Origin: Episyrphus balteatus
Taxonomy: Eukaryota; Arthropoda; Insecta; Diptera; Syrphidae
Length of the DNA stretch: 64,000 bases
Reading direction: 5' to 3'
NCBI RefSeq assembly: GCF_945859705.1
Contig: NC_079134.1
Span: 42,524,402-42,588,401 of the forward strand
In this document: positions 10,726 through 24,483 of the stretch, in pieces
Position numbering within the stretch: position 1 is the first letter of the stretch
How the letters are laid out: each line of letters opens with the position of its first letter
Program-made: the position numbers and the translations under genes
The notes under the pieces: generated by a model
Database searches by the model: none
Seen by the model: the letters and a program-made list of their open reading frames with translations, nothing else
What the model was told of the DNA's origin: nothing

Positions 10726-12348
10726 CAATGGTCGGAAAAAGTATTTTGACAAAATGAACATTTTTCTAACTGATGAGAATACTCTGTAACGGTTAAACAT
10801 AAAATAAGGAAGTTGACGGTTATTTATTAAGTATATTATGGTGAATCTCACGATGGTCAATGTCAGTCATATAGTTGGTATTATGCTTCGTGGCTGCATT
10901 TTTTGTATAAAAAGTATTAATTTTTGAGGGAAAAAAGTATTTCGACAAACGTTCTTTTCCAACGTTTGTAAGGTAAGGCAATGCATTTTACGTGTTTCAA
11001 GCACGTATACAACTGACAGACTTGTTAAGGCCCCGATTTGTAAAAAATTGTGCAAAACGGCGGAACTTAACATTGAAATTAGTGCATCTTCTGTTGCAAG
11101 TCATAACTTCTGTGTGTCTGTTAAAAAATCTGTGGAGAACTGAATTTATCGCGGGAAACTAAAAATTACCAAATATACAAACACGAAAATATAATTATAC
11201 TATTCAAAATTTACCACAAATGGACAAAAAATGAAAAAAATGGACTAAAAAAAATTGAAGCATTTTGAAGAATTCACTTTATCGCGGATTGACTCCAAAA
11301 AGTCTGAATTTGGAAATGCCATTCTTTCATCAAAAACTTTGTTAGCAAAAGTACCCTTTGCATTGAACTCAAAGAAGACAATTTTACCATGTTTTTGGGA
11401 AGATAATACAATATTTATCTCATAAAACAAAAATTGAAAAAAACTGAATTCTCAAAAGAACATATTGGTATGCTTCTTTCACCCAAAAACAAAGTTTTAT
11501 AGACCACATTCTCACAAATTTCTATCTCAATGATCCGGGAAACGAAAAGGAACTGTTGAAGCTCCGTAAAAATTTGTTCAAGTTTATTCCAGAAGCGAAA
11601 AGCACAACAACATGTCCCTTTGAGAATTAAATTTTTTTCGATTTTTGTTTTATGAGATAAATACTGTATTATCTTCCCATAAACATGGTAAAATTGTCTT
11701 CTTTGAGTTCAATGCAAAGGGTACTTTTGCTAACAAAGTTTTTGATGAAAGAATGGCATTTACAAATTCAGACTTTTTGGAGTCAATCCGCGATAAAGTG
11801 AATTCTTCAAAATGCTTCAATTTTTTTAGTGCATTTTTTTCGTTTTTTGTCCATTTGTGGTAAATTTTGAATAATATAATTATATTTTTGTGTTTGTATA
11901 TTTGGTAATTTTTAGTTTCCCGCGATAAATTCAGTTCTCCACAGATTTTTTAACAGACACACAAAAGTTATGACTTGCCACAGAAGATGCACTAATTTCA
12001 ATGTTAAGTTCCGCCGTTTTGCCCAATTTTTTACAAATCGGGGCCTTAACAAGTCTGTCAGTTGTATACGTGCTTGAAACACGTAAAATGCATTGCCTTA
12101 CCTTACCAACGTTGGAAAAGAACGTTTGTCAAAATACTTTTTTCCCTCAAAAATTAATACTTTTTATACAAAAAATGCAGCCACGAAGCATAATACCAAC
12201 TATATGACTGACATTAACCATCGTAAGATTCACCATAATATACTTAATAAATAACCGTCAACTTCCTTATTTTATGTTTAACCGTTACAGATTATTCTCA
12301 TCAGTTAGAAAAATGTTCATTTTGTCAAAATACTTTTTCCGACTGTTG
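10726..12348. mobile_element. 1.6-kb foldback element with TA duplication, Tc1/mariner-like ends
   Basis: Arms of about 738 bp (10726-11463 and 11611-12348) are near-exact inverted copies around a loop of about 147 bp. The ends are CAATGGTCGGAAAAAGTATT on the left and the complement of CAACAGTCGGAAAAAGTATT on the right, each bordered by TA (10724-10725 and 12349-12350). A TA target with a GTCGGAAAAAGTATTTTGAC-type end suits the Tc1/mariner group. Open frames in the two arms mirror one another and contain no transposase motif. Confidence 0.88.
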
Positions 12349-12350
12349 TA

Positions 12351-13484
12351 TTTTAGAACTCGTTTTTTAACTAGACGTAAAAAACGTACATATGTAGTGA
12401 GTAAACTATTATTATACAACGTGTGTACATAATATATGTTAAAATTAGTTTCATTTTAAAATTCTTATCTGCATTTTTCGAAAATTCTGAAGGAAAAACA
12501 AAAAATAAATTTTATTTAAACAACATTTTTTTTCTGTAGTTTTTTATTTCCTGATTTGTTTCATTGTTTAGCGATGTTGTTTGATTTAATTTGATAATGA
12601 CTGCAAAATCGTTTATAACTAAATGAAATTATATTGTCATAACAATGTGCGCTAACAAAAGTTTAAACAATAATTTGGCGCTCAAGTTTTACTCTGCAAG
12701 TCATAAAGGATTCTGTTAACATTATTATAGACACACCAAACGTGAATATTCAGTTTGTTTGAAGAGAGATTAAACAATTTAATTTATTTCCTATCATAAG
12801 GTTATAAAGTTTATTGAAAGCTTTGTGAATTGTGATACGAGAGTATTTCACAAAGTTTATTTATTTTAATGGCATTGTTTTGAATGAAAGATATTAAAGT
12901 TACAAACCTGTTGTAGGTGTATCTTGTTAAATATTTGTATTCAGTTTTGTTTCATATTTAGGATGATAGCAGTACGGAGTTCTTTTCAAAATAATTTTTT
13001 GAAACACGTTTTAATCAATATGAGCAGCGAAGGTGTGATATTATCAATATAATAGTGTAACTTAATTGACTTTAAGGAATAATATCCGAAGAATGTTAGC
13101 AGTTTTGAACTTTGAAACCCGAGCAAACCAAACATTTTGTACAAAAATATTTATATAGTGTAATTTTTTTATAAGATTTATCTGTATTTTACAGATTTTT
13201 TTTTGTGGAAATTATAAATAGATTTCATCGAAAGAAAATTCCATGATTTTGTCTATCTATCTGTAAAAAAAAAAAAACCAAAATGCTAACTCAATTTACT
13301 TCAAACTTGTTATCTACCATTTTTAAAGCTATTATAAGAAGTTTTTTTGAGATTTGAAAAAATAATCAAAAAAATAATACGTATACACCACAGTGTACCA
13401 CGAAAATAAAAATAATATGCATGGTGGTTAGCTCCTAAGTACTTTTATTAATTTTCAAGACATTTATATAATTTTATTAAGGTA
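12351..13484. other. Spacer with no recognised feature
   Basis: AT-rich sequence. I see no reading frame of note, no conserved RNA and no clear inverted or tandem repeat. Confidence 0.4.
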
Positions 13485-15299
13485 AATTCTATGCTCGTCC
13501 ATGCGTTGCTTCGCATGTTTTTGAAAAACAAATAAGGAAATATAAAAACTTATTGACTGATTTTGAGCACCAAAACAAGTAAACCTTTTTTTTCTTTTTA
13601 TAAATATGTAATATGTAAATATCTATTAAATTTAGTAAAAAATAAATAAAATAAAAACGATACCTTCCCGTAAGAATGTATTAAGCGACATTTCTAAAAT
13701 TGTTCAGGAAACGCAAAAAACAACATTATTTTAGTGAGGTTTTATTTTCTCTCTAGTTTCATTTGCATACATGATAGAACAACCAAAATGGTACCAAAAC
13801 ATCAAAAAGTCATTTTCGAAAAAAATATCGCTTAATAAATTCTTACGGAAAGGTATCGAAAAAAGAATCCTCAAAAATATGTATTTTTGTTAAAAACCAG
13901 GAGATTAATATGAGAAATATATATTTTTAAATGGCCTTCATCATCAAAAAACGATCGCCGGAACTTGGTATGAAGGCTTTTAAAATTCAAATAATAGTGT
14001 TTTTCTTGCAAAAAAAAGAAACAAAACAATTTTCAGTGTATTGTTTAACTTTCACTCACTTATAACATATTAAACTTATTTTTTTCAGATTTTCGAGAAA
14101 AAATCAAGGTTAACCCTTGACTTATCGAGTGAGACATCCAAAGATAGGTCTTCTTAAGCTCTTTTTGTAACTGAAAACCAAAAGTTTCTTTGTGGACTGG
14201 TTGCTGAGTTATTTGCATACAAATATATTTTGTTCCTACCGAAACCGATATCTTTTGACCCAAGTCTCGAAACAAGTTTTGGTTTTTGATATGAGTTCAC
14301 ATTGAACAGGCCTATGCATTTATAAGTGAAAAAATTACAAACTTATTTTTTTCATATTTTCCTTGCCGAAAAAAATTAATTTTAAAAAAATTCCTCCAAA
14401 TTTATCGAGTGAGATATTAAAAGAAAGGTCTCGTTATGGTCTATTCATAACTTAAAACCAAAAGTTTCTCGGATGTCTGGTTGCTGTGTTATTTCCAACC
14501 AAACATTTGTTTGTCCTTCTTCTTTTCACATTCCGAAGCCGATAACTTTTAACCAAAGTCTCAAAATAAGGGTTGGTTTACAGATATGAGTTTAGATTAA
14601 ACAAGACTATGATTTTAGATGAAAATATTACAAATATATTTTTTCAGATTTTCGAGAAAAAAACAAGGTGTGGAAAAAAATGCATTTTAAAATTGATCGA
14701 GTGAGGCATCAAAAGAAAGGTCTTATTAATCTCTATTCATAACTGAAAACCAAAATTTTCTTTAAGGTCTGGTTGCTGAGTTATTTCCATTTGTTTATCC
14801 TTCTTTTTCTTACATTCCGATCCGAAGCCGTTATCTTCTGACAAAAGTCTCGAAATAAGTTTTGGTTTTCCTATATTAGTTCACATTCAAAAAGCCCATG
14901 CATTTAGATGAAAAAATTACAAACTGATTTTTTTCAGATTTCCGACGAAATATCAAGGTTTGTTAGAACAAAAAATGTTTCTATGCAAATAAATCAGCAA
15001 CCACACCTTCAAGAAACTTTTGCTTTTTAGTTATGAATAGAGCTTACAGACACCTTTTTATGTCTAACTTGATTGTTTTGAAGAAAATTTTTGAAAGTGC
15101 CTTTTTTTGGATTTATCCTTTCATTTTTTTTTTTCGAAAATCTGAAAAAAATAAGTTTGTAAATTTGTTGCTGAGTTATTTGCATCCAAACATTTTTTTT
15201 TCTTACATTCAGAGTCAGATATCTGCGGACCAAAGTCTTGAAACAAGTTTTGATTTTCTAAAACGAGTTCACAGTGAACAGGCCTATGCATTTAGGTAA
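13485..15299. repeat. Element with stem-loop head and tandem array of about 285-bp units
   Basis: A perfect 6-bp stem (CATGCG at 13500-13505, CGCATG at 13512-13517, loop TTGCTT) begins the stretch. From about 14050 the sequence becomes a tandem array of four degenerate units starting near 14070, 14340, 14633 and 14922. Each unit contains ACTTATTTTTTTCAGATTTT, then TATCGAGTGAGA, then GGTTGCTGAGTTATTT and AGTCTCGAAA. The last unit carries an inverted segment (15000-15165). The array ends with the dia 3' region. The head-plus-array layout recurs at 38.8, 41.2 and 54.9 kb. Confidence 0.6.
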
Positions 15300-15963
15300 C
15301 CTAGAATAAAGTGAATTTTCGAATTGATGTGAATAGACTGAAAATTCATTCTTACAATGAAAATAAAAACATATTTTCTTTATACTTTTAATTGGAATTT
15401 TATTCCGTTTTCTTAATTCAAACTTAAAAAACAATATAAAAAAATATTTTTTTTTTATGTTTTGTTTCTCTTTTTTTTCTACATTTCGGTTTTTTTATTG
15501 ATTTTCGTTTTTCTTTTTGTTGTTGTTATATCTTAAATAAAAAATCGTATTTACACAAGAAACTATTGAGTTTGTCGAATAAAAAAATTCTTCAAAAAAG
15601 TTATACCAAAAAAAGATAAAAAAATAAAAATATATATAAGCTGATGCATATTTTCCTTTGTGTATGTGTTCGAGGATGTTCTTCCTCCATTAACAAGGGG
15701 CGGGATATGAGCTGATCGTTCAGGTTCGGGGGGTAGATAAGTGGATTTAGGAGTTATACTGGTCGATGTATTATTATTAACAATTACATCATATGCGTTC
15801 AGACAATAAAACTTTATCTCTCCCTTACTACTTTTGTTAAATATTTTGTTTCGATTTTTATAATTTGTATAAAAAATAGTATCATATTCTGTGAATACTT
15901 GATATATATCGTTATATGTACATTGGTTTAATTCCTTAATTAATTTCATGCCTTTTTTTCGTT
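15300..15963 (-). other. Likely 3' untranslated region of diaphanous
   Basis: This AT-rich sequence follows the dia stop codon on the minus strand. TTTATT motifs at 15494-15499 and 15399-15404 read AATAAA on the dia strand and are candidate polyadenylation signals. The 128-codon open frame inside (15563-15949, minus) shows no family resemblance and is treated as chance. Confidence 0.4.
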
Positions 15964-18900
15964 TTAGGCTGAACCAAGCAAAGCTTCGTTGGATATCATT
16001 TCTCTAGCGCTTAAAGCTCCTGGAACCATCCTCGTTCGCGATCGACTTCTACTCAACTGCGCTCTTCTTTCCGCACCTGCAGCCGGTCTTTGTCTTCTCT
16101 TTTGTCTCTGGTCTCGATTTCCAAACGCTGAACCAGTCTGTAAAGCTTCCAATAAACTATCCATGACACCTTCTTGAGTCTGTGCAGCATCCATATCGAC
16201 CAGAGCCAGCTTCCGTTGCTGTCGCTCAAGCAAATCACGCTGTGCATTTTCACGAGCCTCAGCCATTCTACGTTTCTTCTCCTCCTCTTCTCTTGTCCGC
16301 ACATTATCCTGATGTGCTTGCAAGAATGCATCCTTAAAGGTCTTTATATCGCTAAAGAACTCCTCCATTGTATACTTGTTAGGATCAAAAGCATAATACT
16401 CGCCCAGTTCTTTGAATAGTTTCTCCATTTGAACTTGCATCTTGCCCAAAACATCTACTTGCTGTCGACAATCGCTAGAAAATTTACCCATCACCTCTGC
16501 GAATTTATCATCATCACATTGTGGCACTTTGTTATTACTTAAATCGGCTTCTAGATTCTTTACAGCGGCATTAATTTGCCGCATAGCTTTCTGAATATTA
16601 TCCAAATTAACTCTGGATGCCTTGTCAACATGTGATAAATCATTGTAAAATGTCAAGGCATCAGGGAACTTAGTCTCCACTATCGATGCGAGGTAGTGCA
16701 AAAGAGTCTGTTTATTGTCCGCGTCTTTAGTATTGGACAATTTCGTCAGATAGGAAAATTCAAAACCGAATGCCTGTTCGTTCTTTGTTCCAGAATTCAT
16801 ATAATTACCCAGGAGTAAGATAAGTTCGAGAATTTTGGCAAATTTCTTACTCGTCCGTACCTCATCACATGCAGCTGTGCCCGCAACAATTTCTGGCTTG
16901 ATGTCCGACACCATGTCTGTGTAGTTGAGCTTGAAATTCAAACTGTGAAGACGAGGTCCAAGACGTTTAACTTCTCCAATTGTAGCAGCAAACTGCTCGA
17001 CTCCAGACAATGGTTCACCCTTGGCTTTGATTTCTTGCAGTCGCTTCAATTGCTCCGGCGGAGGCATATACTGAATCAATGACTGCAGAATATTTGATGA
17101 TAAAATGTCTGTATCGCAGCGAAGAAGACAAATTTTGATCTGTTCATAGGACAGGTGTTTTAGGGAACCACCTAAAAGAATGGCAATATTCTGAGCAGCT
17201 TTGCCATCCAGAACTTTCAAATCAATATTTTTCTTAGTTAATGTTGTGGGCTTATCCACTGAATCTTTGTTGTCTTTTTTAACCGGCTTCGAGGAGAATT
17301 TCACAGCGAGTTCTGTTAGGAAGTCATCCGAAGCCAATGTATCTTCTTGACATTTAACCCAAAAGGCTTTCTCCGACATCTTTTGTGGAACGATTGCCTT
17401 CCAATTGGCACGCTTCATTGGATTTTTTATATCCCACTTCTTCTTTGGCTTCAGGCCATAAGGAAGTGCATTTGCGGCAGCCATCATAAACGGTGGCGGT
17501 GGAGGACCTCGTGGACCACCCATCATGCCCGGCATGGGAGGTGGTGGTGGGCCACCCATTCCTGGCATTGGTGGTGGAGGTGGCGGTCGTGGGCCACCAC
17601 CCATTCCTGGCATTGGAGGCGGCGGAGGTGGTGGTGGTCCTCCTCCACGTGCTGCACCAGGCATCGGAGGTGGTGGTGGTGGTCCTCCACCTGGCATTGG
17701 TGGAGGCATTGGTATGTTAACTTTCGGCAACTTGTTGGGTGAACCAACAACCACTCCTGTGGCTTCCATTAGTTTAATCTTTTCTTCCAAATGTGCTGCT
17801 TTGGCTTCAGCCTCCTGCTTGGCGCTTTCAAGTTCCTCGATTTTCTTCTCATATTCTTCTGTTTGTTTTGTTTCTTTTGCCTTGGCCCTTTCGACTATAT
17901 CGTCTAGAAGGAGGGAAGTGTCTATATTGAAATTACGATTGTCAAAATTCGGATCACAATAGCCTTTGTGAAAGACAATCTGTGATGTACATTCTTCAAT
18001 AAGCTGATAATACGCAGGCCGAAAATAAAAGTCATCCCGAATGAACAGCAAATGCTGCAAAATCGATAGGAAATATTGCTCCGAAGATGTATCAACCACC
18101 AGATTCTTAAGTACATCGAAACAGTCATTCACATCGTCCATGTCAAATCGCACATTATCGAATCGCTGAATGAATTCTTCAAAATCATCCTCGCGAATTT
18201 CGTTAAAGATTTTGTAATGTTTCTTTAAATCGTCATTATTGCTAGTATTGACAATTTCAGTGAATTCATTTAGTTTTTCATACAGACCCATTCGCATGAT
18301 TTCACATCGCAAATGAAGACGGAAATTCATGTCGCTGGGTGTATTGGTGAGGGTATTGATAAATATCAAACTGTGACATGCGAGTTCACGTTTTGTATCA
18401 TTCTTTTCTTGGATAAATAAACCATCGACAATTGGTCGAAAACGTTCACTACTCTTGTAGGTGGATGAGGCGGCAGAAGTTATGGCACGTAGTACTTTTT
18501 CATAGCCATTTCGTTCGGAGACTAGACAAAAACTGGCCAAAAGTTTTATAGCTTCACACATGGTATTGGGTTTGCGTGGATCTAGACTCTGGGCTAGAAG
18601 GAGAACAACTGTATGTTGTTCGGGTGTGAGAACGAGATTTAGGCCCCATGTGTTGTTCATGAAAGCCTTGAGGCAGCGAATGCATTCAAATTCGATACGA
18701 TCGAAATTTCGTTCTTTTTTACAACGACGAAGGAGATTAACAATTTCATCAATGCCATTCTCACCGAATTCCTTGATCCAACTGATTGGATTACTGGTGA
18801 GGGCAACACGTAAACTTTCGACGCATTGATAGATTTTGTGCTCGGCGTGTTCTCCATTTTGAAGATATTCAATGTAGTCGTTGGGTTTTTCAAATTTCGA

Positions 18901-21900
18901 ATTTGATCGGTGTTCGAGTGAGTTTTTTCCTGAAAGAAAAAAAAATAAGATAAATAATGAGAAGATATAAACAGATTTTGATGGTAGATCAATATTTTTA
19001 CATTCATCAAAATTTAAAGATGTTTTCCTTCCAGCTTCCTATGAGCTTCAACGGAAGATTATATGCCAAATGAAATAAATACATATAAACTTTTGGAATA
19101 GTTCTTGTTACATTTCATTCAATTGCATTTGCAATCAATGATACAATCATTTAAATTTGTTTGTACTCATTTTTACATACGTGATTTTTTGTCTGTCTTA
19201 TTATATTTATAGATATCAAAACAGAAAAACTATTGACGTTGAACTTCACAAGTGGATAATTTAGCAAAATAAAAATGCAAACTTTATAAATAGAAACAGA
19301 ATACTATGTAATGTTTTGAAATAAGTTTGATGAGCGATGAAAACTTGTTATGTATGTTAATTGTAAGAACTATTGTGGTTGCCGTTTACACAATGTGTTA
19401 ATAATATACATAATCTGACATGTGGTAATGTGGTTCATTTCACTTTTTGTGATATCACAATTGTAGATATTTTTGTTGATTAGATCAATGGGAGCAGGAT
19501 ATGACCAGAGAAGGTCATCTAAAGAACTTTTTTGGAAAGTTTTATATAAAATAAATTAAGGAACTAATTAATTACTAGAAAAAATTGTGTACAACAGCGG
19601 AAGAAATTAATGGATCAAAAATAAATTCCATTTTTTTTTTTTGTGGTTTTTCAAGTGACTTTTTAAAGTTCCTTTAAAAATGGTCTTATTGGAATTTTAA
19701 AATGAGGATTTTAAAGGTCAAACTGTTTATTTTTGAGGTTTTGCGATGAACAAATTTTTTAAGATACGTGTTCCGCTCAATCTTATTGAATACCGAAAAA
19801 AAATGTTTTCGAAATTTTTGCTGTTCTTTTTTTTCAACTAAAGTGGATAACTTGTTCATTCAGCTTAAATATTCGTTTTTATAAAAGTTCGATATAAATT
19901 CGTTATAAATTCAAACATTTTTAATAACAGAAATGCAACAATAAGAAAATTAAATTTTTTTTTTGGTATTTAATAAGATTGAGCGGAACACGTAGCTTGA
20001 ACAATTTTTTCATCGAAAGATCCCAAAACTACAAAGTTCGATCTTGAAAATTCTATTTTCAAGAATCCAGTATGACCATTTTTAAAGGACATACAATCAC
20101 TTGAAAAACCTCAGAAAATTTGGATTTTTTTTGTATCTCTTAATTTTTTTCACTAATTTACTAGCTCGCTATGGGTATAAAAATATTTAATTTGCTTGAT
20201 AAGGTATTGATATTATACGAATTATTCCTGTTGCGAAATGTTATCCAATGTTCAACTATTCTGCTATCTTCATGAGAGATTATCTACAGTTACACGGGTA
20301 AGGTAGTTTTTTCTAGCTACGAGAACTTAAAAAGTTTTGAAAATAGAAGTAAGTGCTTTAGGGACAGCTAACATACTAAAGCATCTTGAACAAAGGGTGA
20401 CTTTGATGTTATTGTCAAAAACCGCAAACTATCACAGTTTAGAATGAAAAGGATCTCCTGTCTGAATGGCATGAAATGGCAAGTGTTCACAAAGCTGAAA
20501 ACCAAATCTGTAACAATTCCGGGAACACATTCGAATACTTAGCTACATAGAAGAACCAGTCTCCGACTTTTTGCAATAAAACCATATAAAGTTAAAACAG
20601 ACAATAAATCGTTCTTGATAAACGCACAAGTCTTCATTTCTTCCGCGGACAATTTCCCATGTCTATTGTTTCTGGCTAAAGAACGAATCTCTGTACTTTA
20701 CTGTCCGAAATTGGACTCGAAGGAAAGCCAATGAGTATTTCTAGAAAAGGAGAAACGAACGTTCAAATAAATGAAACAAATATGTCGTAGATACAAGATC
20801 ATTAATAAGGATTAGTAAGAAGAAGGGGAAAAATTAGAACTATGGTGCTCATCAGCTTTTATTATGTTGTAGTAGTCAGACTTGCTCACATCCACTTCAA
20901 CTTGTATTGATCTATGCGAAAGGTAATATCTAAAAGAGGTCTACATGAAGCCATTCATTTGCCTTCTCGGTCATTGTCATACCAAATGGAGTGCAATGAA
21001 AATTCGCTAGTTCGATCACCTCATATCGAAAAGAATACTCTATTAGACTTCCTTCTTGAAAGTGAGTGCTTGAATAAGAAATGACAAATACACCGAGTGC
21101 AACGAATGAAATGGGTTATTTTTCAAATTCAGTGGGTTAGGCATACAAAAGCAGGTAGTGCTATTTCGTAACGAATGAGGTACTTGAAGTAAAATCGAAT
21201 GTCTTGGAACTATTTTAAAGACATTCATTACAGACCTTTAATATCAAATTCAGTGGAGACAGATTTCTCATGCTAAACTCTATCAAATTCATTTGAAATA
21301 TCAACTTCAATAATTTAACTTTCTCAAAAACAATGTAAGGATTTGAACTACTCTATTCGGTGGATATATGAACTTATTGCTTAGCAAAGCGATATTCCCG
21401 GTGATTAAGAAGAGATTGGCTGCACAAAATCTGGTTTTCACAATAAGGTCGTGTGTGAATTGCGTTAAATATTTAACCCCGTGTAAAATTTTTGACGCTA
21501 TTGAGGTGAATAAAAAAATTTCAGCTGTTAAAAATTCTAGGCGGGTTAAATTTTATAGCTGGTAAACTCAACTATTAAACTTAACCGAGCGTTAGCCTTT
21601 AAACTGACTATTAAATTGGTTATTGGTATCGTGAAATATGTAGAATTTAGTAAATATTAAATTGAGCTTTAAATTTGATTATATTAGTAGGGCGCATAAG
21701 TTTGACACGGATGCCTTTTTAATTTTATATTTGAGTGTTGATATCACTGTTTTTACATGTTATAGTAAAGAATTCAAGACAACTTATGCAATATATACTT
21801 TATAAAGTGGGCAAATACCTTGCATGCTTTCGAAAAATATTAATGATATAAATTGAATTTCTGGAATGACAGACTTGGATTAAGGTTACATATAAATTGA

Positions 21901-23288
21901 ACAGAAATTCAGTGGGCAAATAAGATGAATAGCAGCTGGGCCAAGAAAATCCAATAAGAATTTAAAAAACCGCATAAAGAGAGAAGAAATTCTTTCAATT
22001 TTACGTTCTTCACGAGAGACTCCAATATGTGACCTTGAGATAATCGAATATATTCGATTCAATTGAGTATCGGTAGCATTTAATTTGTTTCAATAAAAGG
22101 TTTTCAATGGATGGATGTTTGCTTGAATCAAATTCGGTACTACCGCTGCTTGATTGTAGCAAGTAACGTGTTGTCACGTAGAAACTCAATAAATTAATTA
22201 AATCGCGATTTTAGCTAAGCTATTTGCCATGAATAGTTAAAACTTTATAAAGAACCACAAAAGTCATAGTTTTTATCTTTACACTATACCTACATATGAT
22301 TAAACCTTACAAAATTTCCAATAATGTTATTCAAATGCTTATCGGACGGAAAATGCTTGAAAAATGTAAAAACAATGATTATTTATTCAAGGCCCCCACA
22401 AAAATAACACTTGAAATAATCATCATTTAAGATATAAACAAAAATCAAATTACAAAAAAAATATAAACAAACAAATAAACAAATCCGAGAGAAAATTCTA
22501 TATAGTTTTTGTGAGATCTAAATTAAAATTGATAAATTATGAAAATGAAGTAATCATTTATCGCCAAGTAATTACATATGTGAGCAAAAATCATACACTG
22601 GCCACCATCTGGAAGCCAAATAAAATCTATAAAAAAAACAACGAGTACCTTCTTACCCCTCTCCCACACAGAAAAACCCCAAAATCATCACCAATCGTGG
22701 GAGTAAATGTCACACTTTTTCTCAGTGCTTCTATAAATAAAAATCCAAACACTTGTACGAAAAAAGCAAAAAACAACAATAACAATAATTATAAAATCAG
22801 AAGACTACACTCATATACACCAAAGACAAAACAAAACAAAAAATGAAATGAAATAGAAAACATTGATTCATGTGATTCATACCTTTTTAGCGAATTTTGA
22901 CGCGTTTTCTGATTATGATTGAATTTTTTATCAACAAAACAGTTGTTACGGGTAAAAATGCAACTTCATCAATAATTTTATTATAAATGACCTCACCTTT
23001 CAAATGCATGAAAATCATTTTTCTGCGATCGAGGATGGGCTTCGACAGCAGCGGTTCTCGCTTGTCCTTGGGAATATTCATGTCCTCGAGTATTTCCATG
23101 AACTTTGTTTCAACCTCCGATTCGCTCAAACTGCGAATCATCTTTTCCAAATCTTGTAATTCAGGAGCATCGCCATCTGTGGAAGTTGGTCTACCCGAAG
23201 GTGTATGATAACTACTGCCCTTTGTCTTGGGACGGCCGAACCAACTTTCCAGCAGTCCGCCGGACTTGTTCTTTTCGTGTTTGGACAT
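15964..23288 (-). CDS. dia: Diaphanous, Rho-regulated diaphanous-related formin
   Basis: There are two coding exons, 23288-22997 and 18929-15964, with a 4.07-kb intron. They join in frame (G|GA) to give 1085 aa, about the length of the fly protein. The start is the ATG of MSKHEKNKSGG; TTTTAATTTTAG directly upstream looks like a splice acceptor, so a 5' noncoding exon probably exists further right. Domains in order are: GTPase-binding and DID region (about 60-430), coiled coil (about 440-487), proline-rich FH1 with repeated PPPPPMPGM runs (about 504-578), FH2 (about 588-985, with KRANWKAI and LLGNYMNSGT), and a C-terminal DAD (MDSLLEALQ near 1020, followed by a KRRQR basic patch). The protein nucleates and elongates unbranched actin filaments at the cortex and cleavage furrow. 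It is held inactive by DID-DAD contact until Rho-GTP binds. Nothing is broken. The intron carries a foldback element and a retrotransposon relic. Confidence 0.98.
19575..20165. mobile_element. Foldback element in the dia intron
   Basis: Inverted arms share AGATACGTGTTCCGCTCAATC against GATTGAGCGGAACACGTAG near the centre and CTAGAAAAAATTG against CTAGTAAATTAG at the ends. The arms are about 250 bp and moderately diverged, so this is an older copy than the hairpins at 3.2, 10.7 or 43 kb. It is transcribed with the dia intron and could fold there. Confidence 0.65.
20820..20970 (-). pseudogene. Relic of a jockey-like reverse transcriptase in the dia intron
   Basis: On the minus strand this reads YYLSHRSIQVEVD, close to the KYLSHRSIQV segment of the better preserved element at 50.9 kb. 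The surrounding frame is interrupted by stops. The relic may extend to about 20300, where the decay makes it unreadable. It is a dead fragment on the same strand as dia. Confidence 0.4.
20971..22996 (-). other. Remainder of the dia intron
   Basis: No further gene is supported. The 111-codon plus-strand frame at 22511-22846 is lysine/asparagine-rich low-complexity sequence with no motif. The donor of the intron is AAAG|GTGAGG at 22997/22996. Confidence 0.4.
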
Positions 23289-24483
23289 TCTAAAATTAAA
23301 ATTTTTCATTATTTACACAGTAAAATTGAGTTGTGGATAGGGAAAGGTGTTTATTTATTGGATTTGTCAGATTAAATAAAAAATAAAAAAAAAGGTGGAA
23401 TTATTTGGTTCCAAATGCAACACACACAGAGTACAAGTTGATGATGGACACAGCGCACATGGGGGTGCATTGTCGAGCACCCAAACTCCAGATGCTTTTT
23501 GTGTTTGTGGGACTACGCTACAATAAATGATGACTATGGATGACGGTCAGTGGCGTATCCAGAAAAAAATTTGGAGGGGGCTGGAAAACTTTTTTAGAGG
23601 TTAAATGTACTACTGTCTCCTACTTTCACATAGTGTTTTTTCAAAGTTATTGTGTCCCAAACTTTTTACACAAATAGCATTCTTAAAAAAACACTTTATT
23701 TCGTTCGAACTTTGTCATGTGCTGAATTCAAAACTGTTTACAGATTTATTCCTATCACGTCTAGTTATTGAGCTATACTCATAATTATTTTCGATGTATG
23801 TTCCGCAATTCGAAGGAAAGTGAATTAAAATCACTTTTCAATTTCACGTGAAATGAAATATCATATTCTTCATTTCGATCGATTTCGAAATTGCTTCGAA
23901 CTGTCAAAAGTGAAGGATCATTTATTTTTATTTGGTTCTAAAGTAAATTTACTGCTGCTTTGAACATGGATGCAAATTTATTGGAAATTCAATAAAAAAA
24001 AAGTAAAATTTAAAAGAAAAAATAAGAAGACACATTTTGCGAGACAAATCAAACATAAGTGAAATGCATAACATGGGCGATATTATTGCAAATCTTAAAA
24101 GAAAAATGAATTAGAGGTAAAGTGTAAAGTGAGGTTTGCAAACACAGAAGCAGTGCGCATTCCCCAGGGTTCCTGGAGAACTGCACACTCCATAAAAACT
24201 GTTTGATATTTCATGCCTCATGTGTTTTATGTGTTTTGTATTAAATTAACAACAAATAAACATTACAAAACAATAAAAATATAAGTTTTGATCATATTAA
24301 ATATTTTGTTCAAAATTGGGAAAGGCACCAAACAACAGAAACAAAGTGAATCGAATTCGATCAGAAAATCTAAATGAGTGAAAAAGTGCAAACATCTAAT
24401 TTCACTTTCGACAAGTGAATGCGCAAAGAGCCGGCTCAGAACTTGGAGAAGGGGACTCGAGTATCTGAGATCTTACCTCCCTC
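23289..24483. other. Upstream region of dia, no further gene seen
   Basis: It contains the presumed splice acceptor of a 5' noncoding dia exon at its left edge. CAGTGGCGTATCCAG at about 23551 resembles one end of a hAT-type element; no opposing end is found close by. The rest is AT-rich without a supported feature. Confidence 0.35.

Noticed and set aside
10867..12207. Four open frames in the 10.7-12.3 kb foldback
   Set aside because: They are mirror-image copies arising from the two arms and have no transposase or other motif.
15563..15949. 128-codon minus-strand frame just after the dia stop
   Set aside because: No family motif, low-complexity C-terminus, and it lies where the dia 3' UTR is expected.
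17347..17962. Open frames on the plus strand across the dia proline-rich region
   Set aside because: They are antisense shadows of the FH1 proline codons; the Gly/Trp/His-rich products are a mechanical result of the repeats.
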